Assembly: GCF_014384785.1 (NCBI RefSeq)
Contig: NZ_JACRSU010000002.1
Coordinates: 124,001 to 188,000, forward strand
Reading direction: 5' to 3'
Length of the DNA: 64,000 nucleotides
Source: Congzhengia minquanensis
GTDB lineage: Bacteria > Bacillota > Clostridia > UBA1381 > UBA9506
Part shown: piece after piece, positions 44,810 to 53,256 of the stretch
How the letters are laid out: each line of letters starts with the position of its first letter
Numbering within the stretch: the stretch's first letter is position 1
The notes under the pieces: model-generated
What the model was told of the DNA's origin: nothing
Database searches by the model: none
Seen by the model: the letters and a program-made list of their open reading frames with translations, nothing else
Program-made: the position numbers and the translations under genes

Positions 44810-44838
44810 TTGACTAAAATGAAAAAAATATATATAAT
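44810..44838 (+). promoter_or_regulatory. Sigma-A promoter for secDF
   Basis: TTGACT at 44810-44815, a 17-base spacer and TATAAT at 44833-44838, 35 bases before the secD start codon. Confidence 0.82.
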
Positions 44839-44872
44839 AGTTTTATGCGATTTTAAAAGGAGGAAAACACAA

Positions 44873-46171
44873 ATGAGAAAAAGTATCGCGAAATTAATCA
44901 TCGCCCTACTTGTTATCATCACATCAGTGGTTGTCGTACTGGTGGGTATGAATATAAGCGTTTTCGATTATGACATTCAATATCCCAACGCTTTAGACGA
45001 GGATTGGGGTATCAGACAGGGGCTCGACTTGGTCGGCGGGTCGGTAATCACATACGAAGCACAGGCAGACTCTGTTACAGACGAACAGATGAAATCTGTG
45101 GAAAACGTATTGAGAAACCGTTTAGACTCGCTGGGCTACAGCGAAGCTACCGTTTCGCGTCAGGGAGATAAAAAGGTCAGAGTTGAAATTCCCGCCATTC
45201 AAGATCCGCAGGAAGCGGTTGACACGCTGGGACAAACCGCCGTGCTCTCGTTTCAGGATTCTGACGGCAACGTTGTTTTAGAGGGCTCAGACGTTGATTC
45301 TGCAACCGCCGCTTACGGCCAGATTGACGAAACGGGCGCCGCTGCACACTATGTAAAACTGAAATTAAAAGATTCCGGCGTGGATAAGTTCTACCAGGCT
45401 ACCAGCGCCGCTGCATCCAAGTCATCCGGAAGCAATTATATCTCTATTAAACTGGACGAAACCGAGATTAGCAGACCTTCCGTAAGCAGTCCGATTAATT
45501 CGTCCGACTGTATCATTTCCGGCGGTTTTACAGATGCCACGGAAACCGGTAAGCTTGCAGCTTTAATTAACTCCGGTAACTTACCGTTTTCAATTAAAGA
45601 CGTTGAATTAAGCTCCATCGGGCCCACACTGGGCGAAGAAGCACTTTCTACCAGCTTAATCGCCGCAGGAATCGGCATTCTTTTAATCCTGCTGTTCATG
45701 CTGCTTGTTTACAGGCTGCCTGGCTTGGTTGCCGACATTGCACTGTTGGCTTATATGGCAATTGTAATTTATATTATGACGTTCTTCAGAATTAATTTAA
45801 GTCTGGCAGGTATCGCCGGTATTATTCTTTCTGTTGGTATGGCAGTGGACGCCAACGTCATTATTTTTGAAAGAATTAAGGAAGAGCTTAAGCTTGGAAA
45901 AACTGTAAAGACCTCAGTTCTTTCCGGATTTAACCGCGCGTTTTTGGCGATTATCGACTCCAACATCACGACAATTATTGCCGCTGTTGTGCTTTATATT
46001 TTCGGCACAGGTACCATTCAGGGCTTTGCAGTAACGCTGGCAATTGGTACGATTGTAAGTATGTTCACTGCAATTTTTATCACCAAATACCTTTTGATGC
46101 TGATTGTGGACTTAAAGGTTAGAAACCCGTGGTGGTATGGTGTGAAGAAAAAAGTAAAGGAGGTACAATAA
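44873..46171 (+). CDS. secD: Protein translocase subunit SecD
   Basis: RND-type membrane protein that uses the proton or sodium gradient to aid late steps of Sec export. The ATG at 44873 follows AAGGAGG and starts with a membrane helix (IAKLIIALLVIITSVVVVLVGM). The P1 domain begins DWGIRQGLDLVGGSVITYEA. The C-terminal half has five helices with SLAGIAGIILSVGMAVDANVIIFERIKEEL, the SecD signature with the conserved Asp. At 432 residues it is the compact Clostridial form. The frame continues upstream without a ribosome site, so that extension is dropped. secF follows after one base. Confidence 0.95.
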   Translation: MRKSIAKLIIALLVIITSVVVVLVGMNISVFDYDIQYPNALDEDWGIRQGLDLVGGSVITYEAQADSVTDEQMKSVENVLRNRLDSLGYSEATVSRQGDKKVRVEIPAIQDPQEAVDTLGQTAVLSFQDSDGNVVLEGSDVDSATAAYGQIDETGAAAHYVKLKLKDSGVDKFYQATSAAASKSSGSNYISIKLDETEISRPSVSSPINSSDCIISGGFTDATETGKLAALINSGNLPFSIKDVELSSIGPTLGEEALSTSLIAAGIGILLILLFMLLVYRLPGLVADIALLAYMAIVIYIMTFFRINLSLAGIAGIILSVGMAVDANVIIFERIKEELKLGKTVKTSVLSGFNRAFLAIIDSNITTIIAAVVLYIFGTGTIQGFAVTLAIGTIVSMFTAIFITKYLLMLIVDLKVRNPWWYGVKKKVKEVQ

Positions 46172-46172
46172 G

Positions 46173-47072
46173 ATGTTAAAAATCGTTGAACGTGCAAAAT
46201 ATTTTTGCCTGATTCCTATTGTAATCATCCTTTTGGGTATTATTTTCCTGATTGCCAAGGGCGGCTTTGTTCAGGATGTTGACTTTGCCGGCGGTATGAC
46301 CATGTATGTGGAAATGGGCAAAGAGGTTGACTTCGGCGAGGTTGCAGACGTGGTTAAAGGTGCGGATGCATCCATCAATTCCCCGAAGGTTTTAAAATCG
46401 GACGGCACACAGATTATTATTCAGACAACGCCAATTGAGCGTGACGTTCGCAATAAAATCATCACTGCTTTAAAAGAGCATTTTTCCATTGATGACGCTG
46501 CAGTGCTCCAGGTAGAAGATGTAACGGCAACCATGGGTGCTGAGCTGCGTGCTCAGGCAATGAAAGCGGCATTAATTGCATGCCTTTTGATGCTTATTTA
46601 TATTTCTATCCGGTTTGAATTTTTCACCGGCGCATCGGCCGTTATTTGTCTGCTTCATGACGTTTTGGTTATGCTGGCATTCTATGCAATATTCAGGATA
46701 CCGATTAACGCAAACTTTATTGCGGCAATGCTGACCATTATCGGTTATTCCATCAACAATACCATTGTTGTGTTTGACCGTGTCCGCGAAAACCAGGGCA
46801 AGGTACAAAAATCTGATTTAAAATCTTTGGTGAACACAAGTTTAAAGCAGACACTCCGTCGTTCCTGCTTCACTACCCTGACAACCATTATCCCGGTTAT
46901 TTTTCTTTATATTTTGGGTGTGGACTCCATTAAGGAATTTGCACTTCCGCTGATGGTTGGTCTTCTTGCAGGAACATACTCCAGCGTACTTCTTGCAGGT
47001 CCGATTTGGGTTGGCATGAAAACCCTTGCGAAAAAAAGAAAATATGGCAAAAAGGCAAAAGCACGCGCATAA
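46173..47072 (+). CDS. secF: Protein translocase subunit SecF
   Basis: Partner of SecD. The 299-residue protein has an N-terminal helix, the DVDFAGGMTMYVEM region, and a five-helix bundle with the SecF signature TIIGYSINNTIVVFDRVREN. A basic tail (KKRKYGKKAKARA) follows. AAAGGAGG lies in the end of secD, so translation is coupled. Confidence 0.95.
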   Translation: MLKIVERAKYFCLIPIVIILLGIIFLIAKGGFVQDVDFAGGMTMYVEMGKEVDFGEVADVVKGADASINSPKVLKSDGTQIIIQTTPIERDVRNKIITALKEHFSIDDAAVLQVEDVTATMGAELRAQAMKAALIACLLMLIYISIRFEFFTGASAVICLLHDVLVMLAFYAIFRIPINANFIAAMLTIIGYSINNTIVVFDRVRENQGKVQKSDLKSLVNTSLKQTLRRSCFTTLTTIIPVIFLYILGVDSIKEFALPLMVGLLAGTYSSVLLAGPIWVGMKTLAKKRKYGKKAKARA

Positions 47073-47090
47073 AAAATAAAAACAGTTAGA

Positions 47091-47120
47091 AAGGCAGCCA
47101 GCAATTGGCTGTCTTTTTTT
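47091..47120 (+). terminator. Terminator after secF
   Basis: GGCAGCCA (47093-47100) pairs with TGGCTGTC (47106-47113) with G-U pairing allowed, followed by eight T. Confidence 0.8.
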
Positions 47121-47176
47121 GCATTTCCTTCCACCAAACAGCGCAAACTAATCAAAACACAAAAAGGAGAATTAAA

Positions 47177-48118
47177 ATGAAAAATAAATTAAGGCGTGTT
47201 GCCATTGCGGGTGCCGGACACGTTGGAGCACACTGTGCATATAGCCTTGCAGTTCAGGGAATTGTAAATGAACTCGTTTTGGTGGATAAAAATGAGAAAA
47301 AATTAAAAAGTGAAATTCAGGATTTAAGAGATTCCGTGCTCTATCTGCCCCATAACCTTTCCGTTCGCGGCGCAGATTTCAATGAATTAAAAGACTGCGA
47401 TATTTTGGTGAACTGTGTTGGGGACATTACACTTTTAGCGTCGCACGACCGCGTGCAGGAGCTAAACTTTACCATTGCCCAGGTGAATGATTTTATACCA
47501 AAAGTAATTGCCGGCGGCTTTCGCGGTATTATCATTAATATTTCAAATCCCTGTGATATTGTTACGTACCAGATTAACAGATTAAGCGGCCTGCCCAAGG
47601 GGCATGTGTTCGGTACCGGCACAGCGCTTGATACTGCCCGGCTGGCCTCTGTGCTGTCCATTGCCGCCAATATCGACCACAAATCCATTTTGGCCTATAT
47701 GATGGGAGAGCACGGTGCTTCCCAAATGGTGCCATGGTCAAATGTTTTTTTTGGCGGGTCTCCCCTGTCCCTTTTAGAAGAAAGAAAAGAAGAATACAAA
47801 TTTGATAAAGAAGAAATGAAAGAAAAAGCGATTTATGGCGGATGGATCACCTACGATGGCAAGGGCTGCACAGAATACGGCATTTGCACTACCCTTGCAA
47901 GGCTGGTGCGCGCGGTCTATGACGACGAAAAATGCATCATTCCCGTCAGTGCACAACTCGACGGCGAATATGGACAAACAGACATTTATGCAGGCGTGCC
48001 TTGTGTAATTGGCAAACACGGCGCCGAGCAAATTTTGGAGTTGCCGCTCACTAACAATGAATTGGCCGAGTTTACCCGGTGCTGCGCGGACATTCGGGAA
48101 TATATGAGAAAAATATAA
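47177..48118 (+). CDS. L-lactate/L-2-hydroxyisocaproate dehydrogenase-like protein
   Basis: NAD-dependent 2-hydroxyacid dehydrogenase of the LDH/MDH superfamily. Visible: GAGHVGAHCAYSLAVQG NAD loop (11-27), substrate Arg in DRVQELNF, NISNPCDIVTYQ, DTARLASVL, and catalytic His in GEHG (177-180). The mobile loop (GDITLLASHDRVQELNFT) lacks the usual Arg pair of lactate dehydrogenase and looks more like L-2-hydroxyisocaproate dehydrogenases, which take branched or aromatic 2-keto acids. AAGGAG precedes the ATG at 47177; the longer frame would run into the secF terminator. The 313-residue length is normal. Confidence 0.82.
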   Translation: MKNKLRRVAIAGAGHVGAHCAYSLAVQGIVNELVLVDKNEKKLKSEIQDLRDSVLYLPHNLSVRGADFNELKDCDILVNCVGDITLLASHDRVQELNFTIAQVNDFIPKVIAGGFRGIIINISNPCDIVTYQINRLSGLPKGHVFGTGTALDTARLASVLSIAANIDHKSILAYMMGEHGASQMVPWSNVFFGGSPLSLLEERKEEYKFDKEEMKEKAIYGGWITYDGKGCTEYGICTTLARLVRAVYDDEKCIIPVSAQLDGEYGQTDIYAGVPCVIGKHGAEQILELPLTNNELAEFTRCCADIREYMRKI

Positions 48119-48138
48119 ATTTGCATGCTCACCTGAAG

Positions 48139-48167
48139 TTGACACAAGCAGCGAAAAATGGTAAAAT
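48139..48167 (+). promoter_or_regulatory. Sigma-A promoter for the Nudix-methyltransferase gene
   Basis: TTGACA at 48139-48144, a 17-base spacer and TAAAAT at 48162-48167, 29 bases before the start codon. Confidence 0.78.
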
Positions 48168-48196
48168 AAAAGAAAAAGACAAAGGAAATTTTTAAA

Positions 48197-49252
48197 ATGC
48201 AAAATTTAATTGTAGCTGCTGCAATTATTACGAATGAAAAGGACGAAATTTTAATTTGCCGCAGGTCTGAAACTTCTAAAAATGCAAACCTTTGGGAGTT
48301 TCCCGGCGGCAAACTTGAAAAAAATGAAACATTGGAAGAGTGTGCGCTGCGGGAGTGCAAGGAAGAACTTGATATTGACATTAAGCTGCATGGTATTTTT
48401 GACACCGCTAGTTTTACCTATCCCGATTCTCATATTGATTTTACTTTTTTTAATGCAAAAATTCTGCGCGGTCAGGTTATACGGCGGGTGCACCGGGACA
48501 TAAAATGGGTAAAGAGGGAAAGCTTAAAAAACTTTGACTTCTGCCCCGCCGACGTTGATCTTGTGGACAAACTTGCACAGACTGAAAAGTTTAAAGACCC
48601 CTTATTAGAAAAAATGGACGATTTTTTTGCCGCAAGAGTACACATGTACGATGCGCACATGTTAGAAGACGTGGAGGGCTGCAAAGAGGGTTACGAGGAA
48701 CTTGCACGTCTGCTCCCAGAAACATGTGGGTCTCTTTTAGACCTTGGCTGCGGCACAGGTCTTGAATTGGCTGAAATCTTTAAACGTTTTCCTAAAATTT
48801 TTGTTACCGGTGTGGACATGACAAAAGAAATGCTCAACGCATTAAAAGAAAAATTTAATGATAAAAGTCTGACCTTAATTCATGGCGATTATTTCACCTG
48901 TGATTTTGGCGGCATCTATGACTGTGCTGTTTCGTTTCAGACGATGCATCACTTTAAAAAACAGGACAAATTAGCGCTTTATAAAAAAATTAATAAAGCT
49001 CTTACACCTGATGGGACTTACATTGAATGCGATTACATGGTGGAAAGCCAAAAAGAAGAAGACTTCTATTTTTCAGAATATGACAGAATAGCAAAAGAAC
49101 AGTCTCTTTCAAATGATACATATTATCACTACGACACGCCCTGCACCATTGAAAACCAGATCGATTTGCTGAAAAGTGCCGGATTTGCATCCGTTCAGGA
49201 AGTCTGGAGGCGTGAAAACACAACCATGCTGGTTGCAAAGAAACAATCTTAA
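48197..49252 (+). CDS. Nudix hydrolase-SAM methyltransferase fusion protein
   Basis: Two enzymes in one 351-residue chain. Residues 1 to about 130 are a MutT-like Nudix domain with the box GGKLEKNETLEECALRECKEEL (G, E, RE and EE all present) and WEFPGGK, as in enzymes that clean 8-oxo-dGTP or CTP-like substrates. Residues about 140-351 are a class I SAM methyltransferase with motif I LLDLGCGTGLELA (about 180-192), GVDMTKEML and a later SFQTMHHFKK. No stop or frameshift lies between the parts. It is probably a single transcript with its own promoter. The methyl acceptor is unknown. Confidence 0.85.
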   Translation: MQNLIVAAAIITNEKDEILICRRSETSKNANLWEFPGGKLEKNETLEECALRECKEELDIDIKLHGIFDTASFTYPDSHIDFTFFNAKILRGQVIRRVHRDIKWVKRESLKNFDFCPADVDLVDKLAQTEKFKDPLLEKMDDFFAARVHMYDAHMLEDVEGCKEGYEELARLLPETCGSLLDLGCGTGLELAEIFKRFPKIFVTGVDMTKEMLNALKEKFNDKSLTLIHGDYFTCDFGGIYDCAVSFQTMHHFKKQDKLALYKKINKALTPDGTYIECDYMVESQKEEDFYFSEYDRIAKEQSLSNDTYYHYDTPCTIENQIDLLKSAGFASVQEVWRRENTTMLVAKKQS

Positions 49253-49275
49253 CAAAATCTAAACAGCCTTTTTTC

Positions 49276-49304
49276 TTGATTCACGTTTTTTGTTATTGTA
49301 TAAT
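49276..49304 (+). promoter_or_regulatory. Sigma-A promoter for the DUF1538-PII pair
   Basis: TTGATT at 49276-49281, a 17-base spacer and TATAAT at 49299-49304, followed by AAGGGGG before the start codon. Confidence 0.78.
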
Positions 49305-49334
49305 AATAAGTAATAAAACAGCAAGGGGGTAATC

Positions 49335-50870
49335 ATGAAGGAATTATTAAAACAAAAAATAAGCGAATCGATCTCATCTGTTTTACCGATTACCTTAATC
49401 GTGCTGATTCTGAGTTTTACGAATCTTGCGCCAATGCCGGCCGGTATGCTGATACTTTTTCTTTTGGGTTCGGTTATGCTGATTGTTGGAATGGGCTTTT
49501 TCTCTCTGGGAACAGATTTGTCAATGATGCCGATGGGCACAGAGGTTGGACGGTCTATTTCCGCTTCAAAAAAGATGATTATTATTGTTTTTCTGTGCTT
49601 TTTAATTGGCTTTGCCGTAACAGTCGCCGAGCCCGACTTGCAGGTGCTTGCCAAACAGTTTACGGCAGTGCCGGACCTTACGATTATTTTAACGGTTGCA
49701 GCCGGCGTTGGCTTGTTTTTAATCATTGCCGCCCTTCGCGAGTTTTGGGGAATTCGGTTGCAAAGCACTTTAATTGTTCTTTATGCAATTGTGTTTCTCA
49801 TTTCATTTTTTGTAAAACCGGAGTTTTTACCGGTAGCGTTTGATTCCGGAGGTGTAACCACCGGTCCTATTACCGTGCCGTTTATCATTGCATTGGGCAT
49901 CGGTATTGCGGCAAACCAAAAAAATGCCGCAGAAGACAACAATTTTGGCCTGGTTGCAATTTGCAGCGTTGGGCCGATTATTACCATGCTGCTTATGGGA
50001 ATTGTGTTACATTCCACAGAAGTTACGCCGCCTGATTTTGCAATACCGGAAATCACAGACTCTCAACAGGTTGGAAAAGCATTTGCAGCCGGATTTCCTA
50101 CATACATAAAAGAGGTGGCTTTCGGCCTCTCCCCTATTCTTTTGTTTTTTATTGTATTTCAATTTATAACGCGTACCTTTCATAAAAAAGGATTAATTAA
50201 GGTCATATCCGGTACCATTTACACCTACATCGGTCTCGTTTTGTTTTTAACGGGTGTAAACATTGGATTTATGCCGGTAGGCAACTACATTGGAAAGATG
50301 CTTGCAGGACTGGAATTTAACTGGATTTTAATACCATTAGGAATGCTTATGGGCTATTTCATTGTTGTGGCTGAGCCTGCAGTTCATGTTTTAAATAAAC
50401 AGGTGGAAGAAATCACCAACGGTGCTGTTCCTGCAAAGGCAATGCTGTTGAGCTTATCTGTGGGTGTCGCATTTTCGGTGGGAATTTCCATGCTCCGTGT
50501 TCTTACGGGAATATCGATTTACTGGTTTATTATTCCCGGCTATATTCTGGCCCTTGTTTTAAGCTTTTTTGTACCAAAAGTGTTTACTGCCATTGCTTTT
50601 GACTCCGGCGGTGTAGCCAGCGGGCCTATGACGGCAACATTTTTGCTTCCTTTCGCCATGGGCGTTTGCGAAAAGGTTCAGGGAAACATCTTAACCGATG
50701 CATTTGGTATTGTGGCAATGGTTGCAATGACTCCGCTCATCACCATTCAGGCACTGGGTTTTCTTTATAACAGAAAGGTGAAAACAGCAACAGACATCAA
50801 ACCGAATGAGATTGAATTTATCACAGATGAAATTATCGACTACACCATAGACGAGGAGGCAGGCGCATGA
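49335..50870 (+). CDS. DUF1538 membrane protein with internal duplication
   Basis: A 511-residue protein with about twelve predicted helices that falls into two repeats. VAEPDLQVLAKQ in the first half matches VAEPAVHVLNKQ in the second, and AFDSGGVTTGPITVPFI matches AFDSGGVASGPMTATFL. This is the two-repeat DUF1538 organisation. The conserved buried Asp and Glu with Ser-Gly-Gly-Val resemble ion or substrate sites, so a transporter or channel is likely, but no substrate is known. It overlaps the PII-like gene by four bases (ATGA), pointing to a functional pair. Confidence 0.85.
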   Translation: MKELLKQKISESISSVLPITLIVLILSFTNLAPMPAGMLILFLLGSVMLIVGMGFFSLGTDLSMMPMGTEVGRSISASKKMIIIVFLCFLIGFAVTVAEPDLQVLAKQFTAVPDLTIILTVAAGVGLFLIIAALREFWGIRLQSTLIVLYAIVFLISFFVKPEFLPVAFDSGGVTTGPITVPFIIALGIGIAANQKNAAEDNNFGLVAICSVGPIITMLLMGIVLHSTEVTPPDFAIPEITDSQQVGKAFAAGFPTYIKEVAFGLSPILLFFIVFQFITRTFHKKGLIKVISGTIYTYIGLVLFLTGVNIGFMPVGNYIGKMLAGLEFNWILIPLGMLMGYFIVVAEPAVHVLNKQVEEITNGAVPAKAMLLSLSVGVAFSVGISMLRVLTGISIYWFIIPGYILALVLSFFVPKVFTAIAFDSGGVASGPMTATFLLPFAMGVCEKVQGNILTDAFGIVAMVAMTPLITIQALGFLYNRKVKTATDIKPNEIEFITDEIIDYTIDEEAGA

Positions 50871-51541
50871 ATGTAAATGCCGACAGAATTAAATTGATTG
50901 TAACCATTACAAGACGCGGCGAGGGTTCTAAAATGGTGGACTATTACAAACGGAACAAGCTCCACTATGATTTCATCTGCCTCGGAATGGGAACGGCCAC
51001 ATCTGAAATTTTGGACTATTTGGGTCTAGAGGAAACAGAAAAAGATGTTGTACTCACAATGGCACCCAAAAGCAAAATCCCCTCTGTTTTAAAAGGGATT
51101 ACCAATCATTTTCAGTTGGATAAGCCAGGCAAAGGAATTGTGTTTACAATTCCGCTTTCATCTGTAAGCGCGCGGGTTCCGCAAATTCTTTGCAAGCCGG
51201 AAAATTTAGTGGAAAATGAGGAAACAGTTATGGAAAATGATAAAAAATTTGAACTGATTTTAACTATTTTAAATCGCGGCAATGTGGACATTGTTATGGA
51301 CGCGGCCAAAAGCGCCGGAGCTACCGGCGGAACCCTGCTTCATGCAAGACGCGTAGGGTTTGAGGATGTGGAAAATATTTTCGGGTTTACCATTCAGCCC
51401 GAAAAAGACATCTTGGCAATTTTAGCCGAAAGCGGCAACAAAAATGCAATAATGAAACAAATAACCGAGGTTGCGGGAATTAACACAGAAAGCCGCGCTC
51501 TTGTTCTTGCACTTCCGGTTGATGAAATAATGGGGCTGTAA
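50867..51541 (+). CDS. Tandem PII-like signalling protein
   Basis: A 224-residue protein made of two GlnB/PII-like halves: KLIVTITRRGEGSKMVDYYKRNKL (about 8-31) corresponds to ELILTILNRGNVDIVMDAAKSAGA (about 129-152), and each is followed by a T-loop-like region and a betaalphabeta end. The second half retains the PII-type GATGGTLLHARR, which in classical PII lies before the T-loop; the usual uridylylated Tyr is not evident. Such proteins bind nucleotides and set transporter activity. It is translationally coupled to the DUF1538 protein and is the likely regulator of it. Confidence 0.82.
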   Translation: MNVNADRIKLIVTITRRGEGSKMVDYYKRNKLHYDFICLGMGTATSEILDYLGLEETEKDVVLTMAPKSKIPSVLKGITNHFQLDKPGKGIVFTIPLSSVSARVPQILCKPENLVENEETVMENDKKFELILTILNRGNVDIVMDAAKSAGATGGTLLHARRVGFEDVENIFGFTIQPEKDILAILAESGNKNAIMKQITEVAGINTESRALVLALPVDEIMGL

Positions 51542-51545
51542 AACG

Positions 51546-51583
51546 AAACATGCTGCACTCTATTTGAGTGCAGCATGTTTTTT
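51546..51583. terminator. Strong terminator after the PII-like gene
   Basis: A perfect 15-bp stem (51546-51560 with 51566-51580), loop TATTT, then a T-run. It may also end the convergent tiny genes. Confidence 0.92.
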
Positions 51584-51735
51584 TACATGGGGCCTGCTTT
51601 TTTATTGCCGTGTTTTGCCTTGCCCTGAATTTCAGGAACAGGCGGAACGTCATTTTTAGGCTTGTCATCTTCGTTATGATTTCTACCGCCGTGAATATCT
51701 CCCGGCTGATATCTTCTCATACCCTTTTTTGCCAT
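51583..51735 (-). CDS. Tiny hydrophilic protein (50 residues), unknown
   Basis: Begins MAKKGMRRYQPGDIHGG and ends IQGKAKHGNKKAGPM. It is highly polar, rich in Lys, Gly, Asn and Pro, with no Cys and no membrane segment. The reasons to believe it are a clear GAGGAGG about 10 bases before the ATG and a one-base overlap (TAATG) with the tiny gene upstream. Composition recalls minor small acid-soluble spore proteins, but I recognise no family. Confidence 0.6.
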   Translation of the reverse strand: MAKKGMRRYQPGDIHGGRNHNEDDKPKNDVPPVPEIQGKAKHGNKKAGPM

Positions 51736-51881
51736 TAGTAAACATTCCTCCTCGTGTTCGGGCCAAGTGCTTCTTTTTTCGTATTGTGTCTTGTATTCTG
51801 GCTTTTTAGTTTTCCCTTGTTTTCTAAATTATCTTTTTGAAAACTTACATATTCATTATAAACATTGTCTTTCCTCGGCAT
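51735..51881 (-). CDS. Tiny hydrophilic protein (48 residues), unknown
   Basis: Starts MPRKDNVYNEYVSFQKDN and ends LGPNTRRNVY; very polar and basic, with no Cys. GGAGGTGC lies seven bases before the ATG at 51881. The open frame runs further upstream but has no ribosome site there. Its stop overlaps the next tiny start by one base, so the two make a coupled pair. In a spore former a spore-coat or spore-core role is possible, but this is inference from size and composition only. Confidence 0.6.
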   Translation of the reverse strand: MPRKDNVYNEYVSFQKDNLENKGKLKSQNTRHNTKKEALGPNTRRNVY

Positions 51882-51945
51882 TTGAAAAGCACCTCCACAC
51901 ATAGTTTGCTCCAAAATTTCATAAAAACAATTTGAAAATAAATGC

Positions 51946-51977
51946 AAAAAAAACACTCTTAAAAGAGTGTTTTTTTT
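51946..51977. terminator. Bidirectional terminator-like hairpin
   Basis: AACACTCTT (51952-51960) pairs with AAGAGTGTT (51963-51971), extended by A/T runs on both sides to about 15 pairs. It lies about 65 bases upstream of the tiny gene pair. Confidence 0.75.
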
Positions 51978-52252
51978 GCGCGCAACATTATGTTACTGTT
52001 TTTTATTGATTTTATAGACAAATATTGTCTTATAAGTCCTTGTACGTGTTTATAGAAAATGCTTGAAAGTGCCTAAAATCAAGGATTCTTTGAATATTGA
52101 TATTTATGGCTTTATTGCCATTTAACTACGTAACTAAACCTATTCTCTGAGCTCATGACAAAACGGATATGTGAACACTACACCCGTTGCTACGCCCGTT
52201 CTTTTTGTTTGTCCTTCTACTGAGAAAGCTGTAAATTTCAAGCGATAATGTT
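51978..52252. other. Intergenic stretch with no recognised gene
   Basis: A/T-rich. No frame with a start, ribosome site and convincing protein is seen on either strand. It adjoins the broken acetyltransferase gene and may be decayed sequence. Confidence 0.4.
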
Positions 52253-52811
52253 TTACTCTAATTGACTAAATGGGACAAAAGCAGCTGGATTATCTAACCT
52301 TTCAGATATAACCTTGTCCATCCAGATGATACTATACCATTTTCCAAATTTATATCCACATTTATAATGTCTTCCTACAATTTCAAATCCCATTTTTGCA
52401 TGGAATTTCTCGCTATCATCTGTAAGATGTAAATCTTTTCCTTCAGGGCTTGCAATACAAGCATGAACCGTATATACATTTTGACGAATCAGTATTTTTT
52501 CAAGCTCCCGATATAACTTACCACCTTATACCAAGCCCTCTACAATTTTGTTTTATATAAACAGATAATTCTGCTGAATGTTTATATGCTTTTCTGGAGT
52601 GAAACGAGCTTGCATAAGCATAACCTACAATCTCACTATTTTTCCAAGCAACAAGATAAGGATATTCTTTCAGTGTATTACTGATTCTGGTCTGAAATTC
52701 TTCTATATCCGGAATTTCGTATTCAAAGGATATTGCTGTATTCATAACATAAGGAGCATATATTTCTCTGATAGCACCCGCATCATCAACCGTGGCAATT
52801 CTTATCTCCAT
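52253..52811 (-). pseudogene. GNAT acetyltransferase (phosphinothricin acetyltransferase-like), frameshifted
   Basis: The first 97 codons read a GNAT N-terminal half (IRIATVDDAGAIREIYAPYV ... LSVYIKQNCRGLGI) and then stop. A one-base shift near 52526, where the acetyl-CoA loop should continue as Gly-Gly-Lys, restores a frame that continues GKLYRELEKILIRQNVYTVH ... CGYKFGKWYSIIWMDKV and ends at 52253. The joined protein would be about 185 residues, the size of the PAT/bar-type N-acetyltransferases that detoxify glutamine-synthetase inhibitors or methionine sulfoximine. The breakpoint is at one extra A. It is either a real pseudogene or a sequencing error. Confidence 0.82.
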
Positions 52812-53256
52812 TTCTTTTACCTCTTCGTCAACTTCGAATTTTGTGTATTCTCAAACCACATACTTGCAAATAGTATATCAGCAATACAATCCTCTATTTC
52901 CATTCCCTTTCATTCAAAGGACAAAAATGAATGTGAAAAGTTTCGTAGCAAGCATAGGAAAGGGGGACCCTTTCCGTAAAAATCGCTCGTTTTTGTCTGC
53001 AACAATTCTACCGTTTTCCTTTACTATTTGGAAGTAGCAGAGCCAGCCACACTTGTCAACAGTCAAGATAAACGGACTTCGCCCCGCTGTTGACAAGCGC
53101 GTTTGCCCCTGCTTATATGGCAGCCAAGAGGGCGAAAGCAACGAGTGCTTTCGCTCTCGCATATTATGGTATTCCCTGTATATGTCCGTATCGTTTTATA
53201 TTGCCACAAGAAATTCGGGCACCATTTTTGGGCACCAAAGCGTCATAAATCAGATA
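52812..53256. other. Gene-free stretch with two inverted repeats
   Basis: No convincing gene on either strand. It carries a perfect 11-bp inverted repeat CTTGTCAACAG/CTGTTGACAAG (53052-53062 with 53087-53097) and, 30 bases on, a 13-bp hairpin with one G-U pair (around 53130-53160, GCGAAAGCA-ACGAG-TGCTTTCGC core). Next to a frameshifted gene, this may be a remnant of a mobile element, but no transposase or relaxase piece was recognised. Confidence 0.45.

Noticed and set aside
44702..44872. N-terminal extension of SecD by 57 residues
   Set aside because: It has no ribosome site, overlaps the secD promoter, and does not match the SecD start. The ATG at 44873 follows AAGGAGG.
52140..52260. Short minus-strand frame reading TGVATGVVFTYPFCHELRE
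   Set aside because: It has no start codon or ribosome site and no recognised family. It may be decayed coding sequence, but this is not supported.
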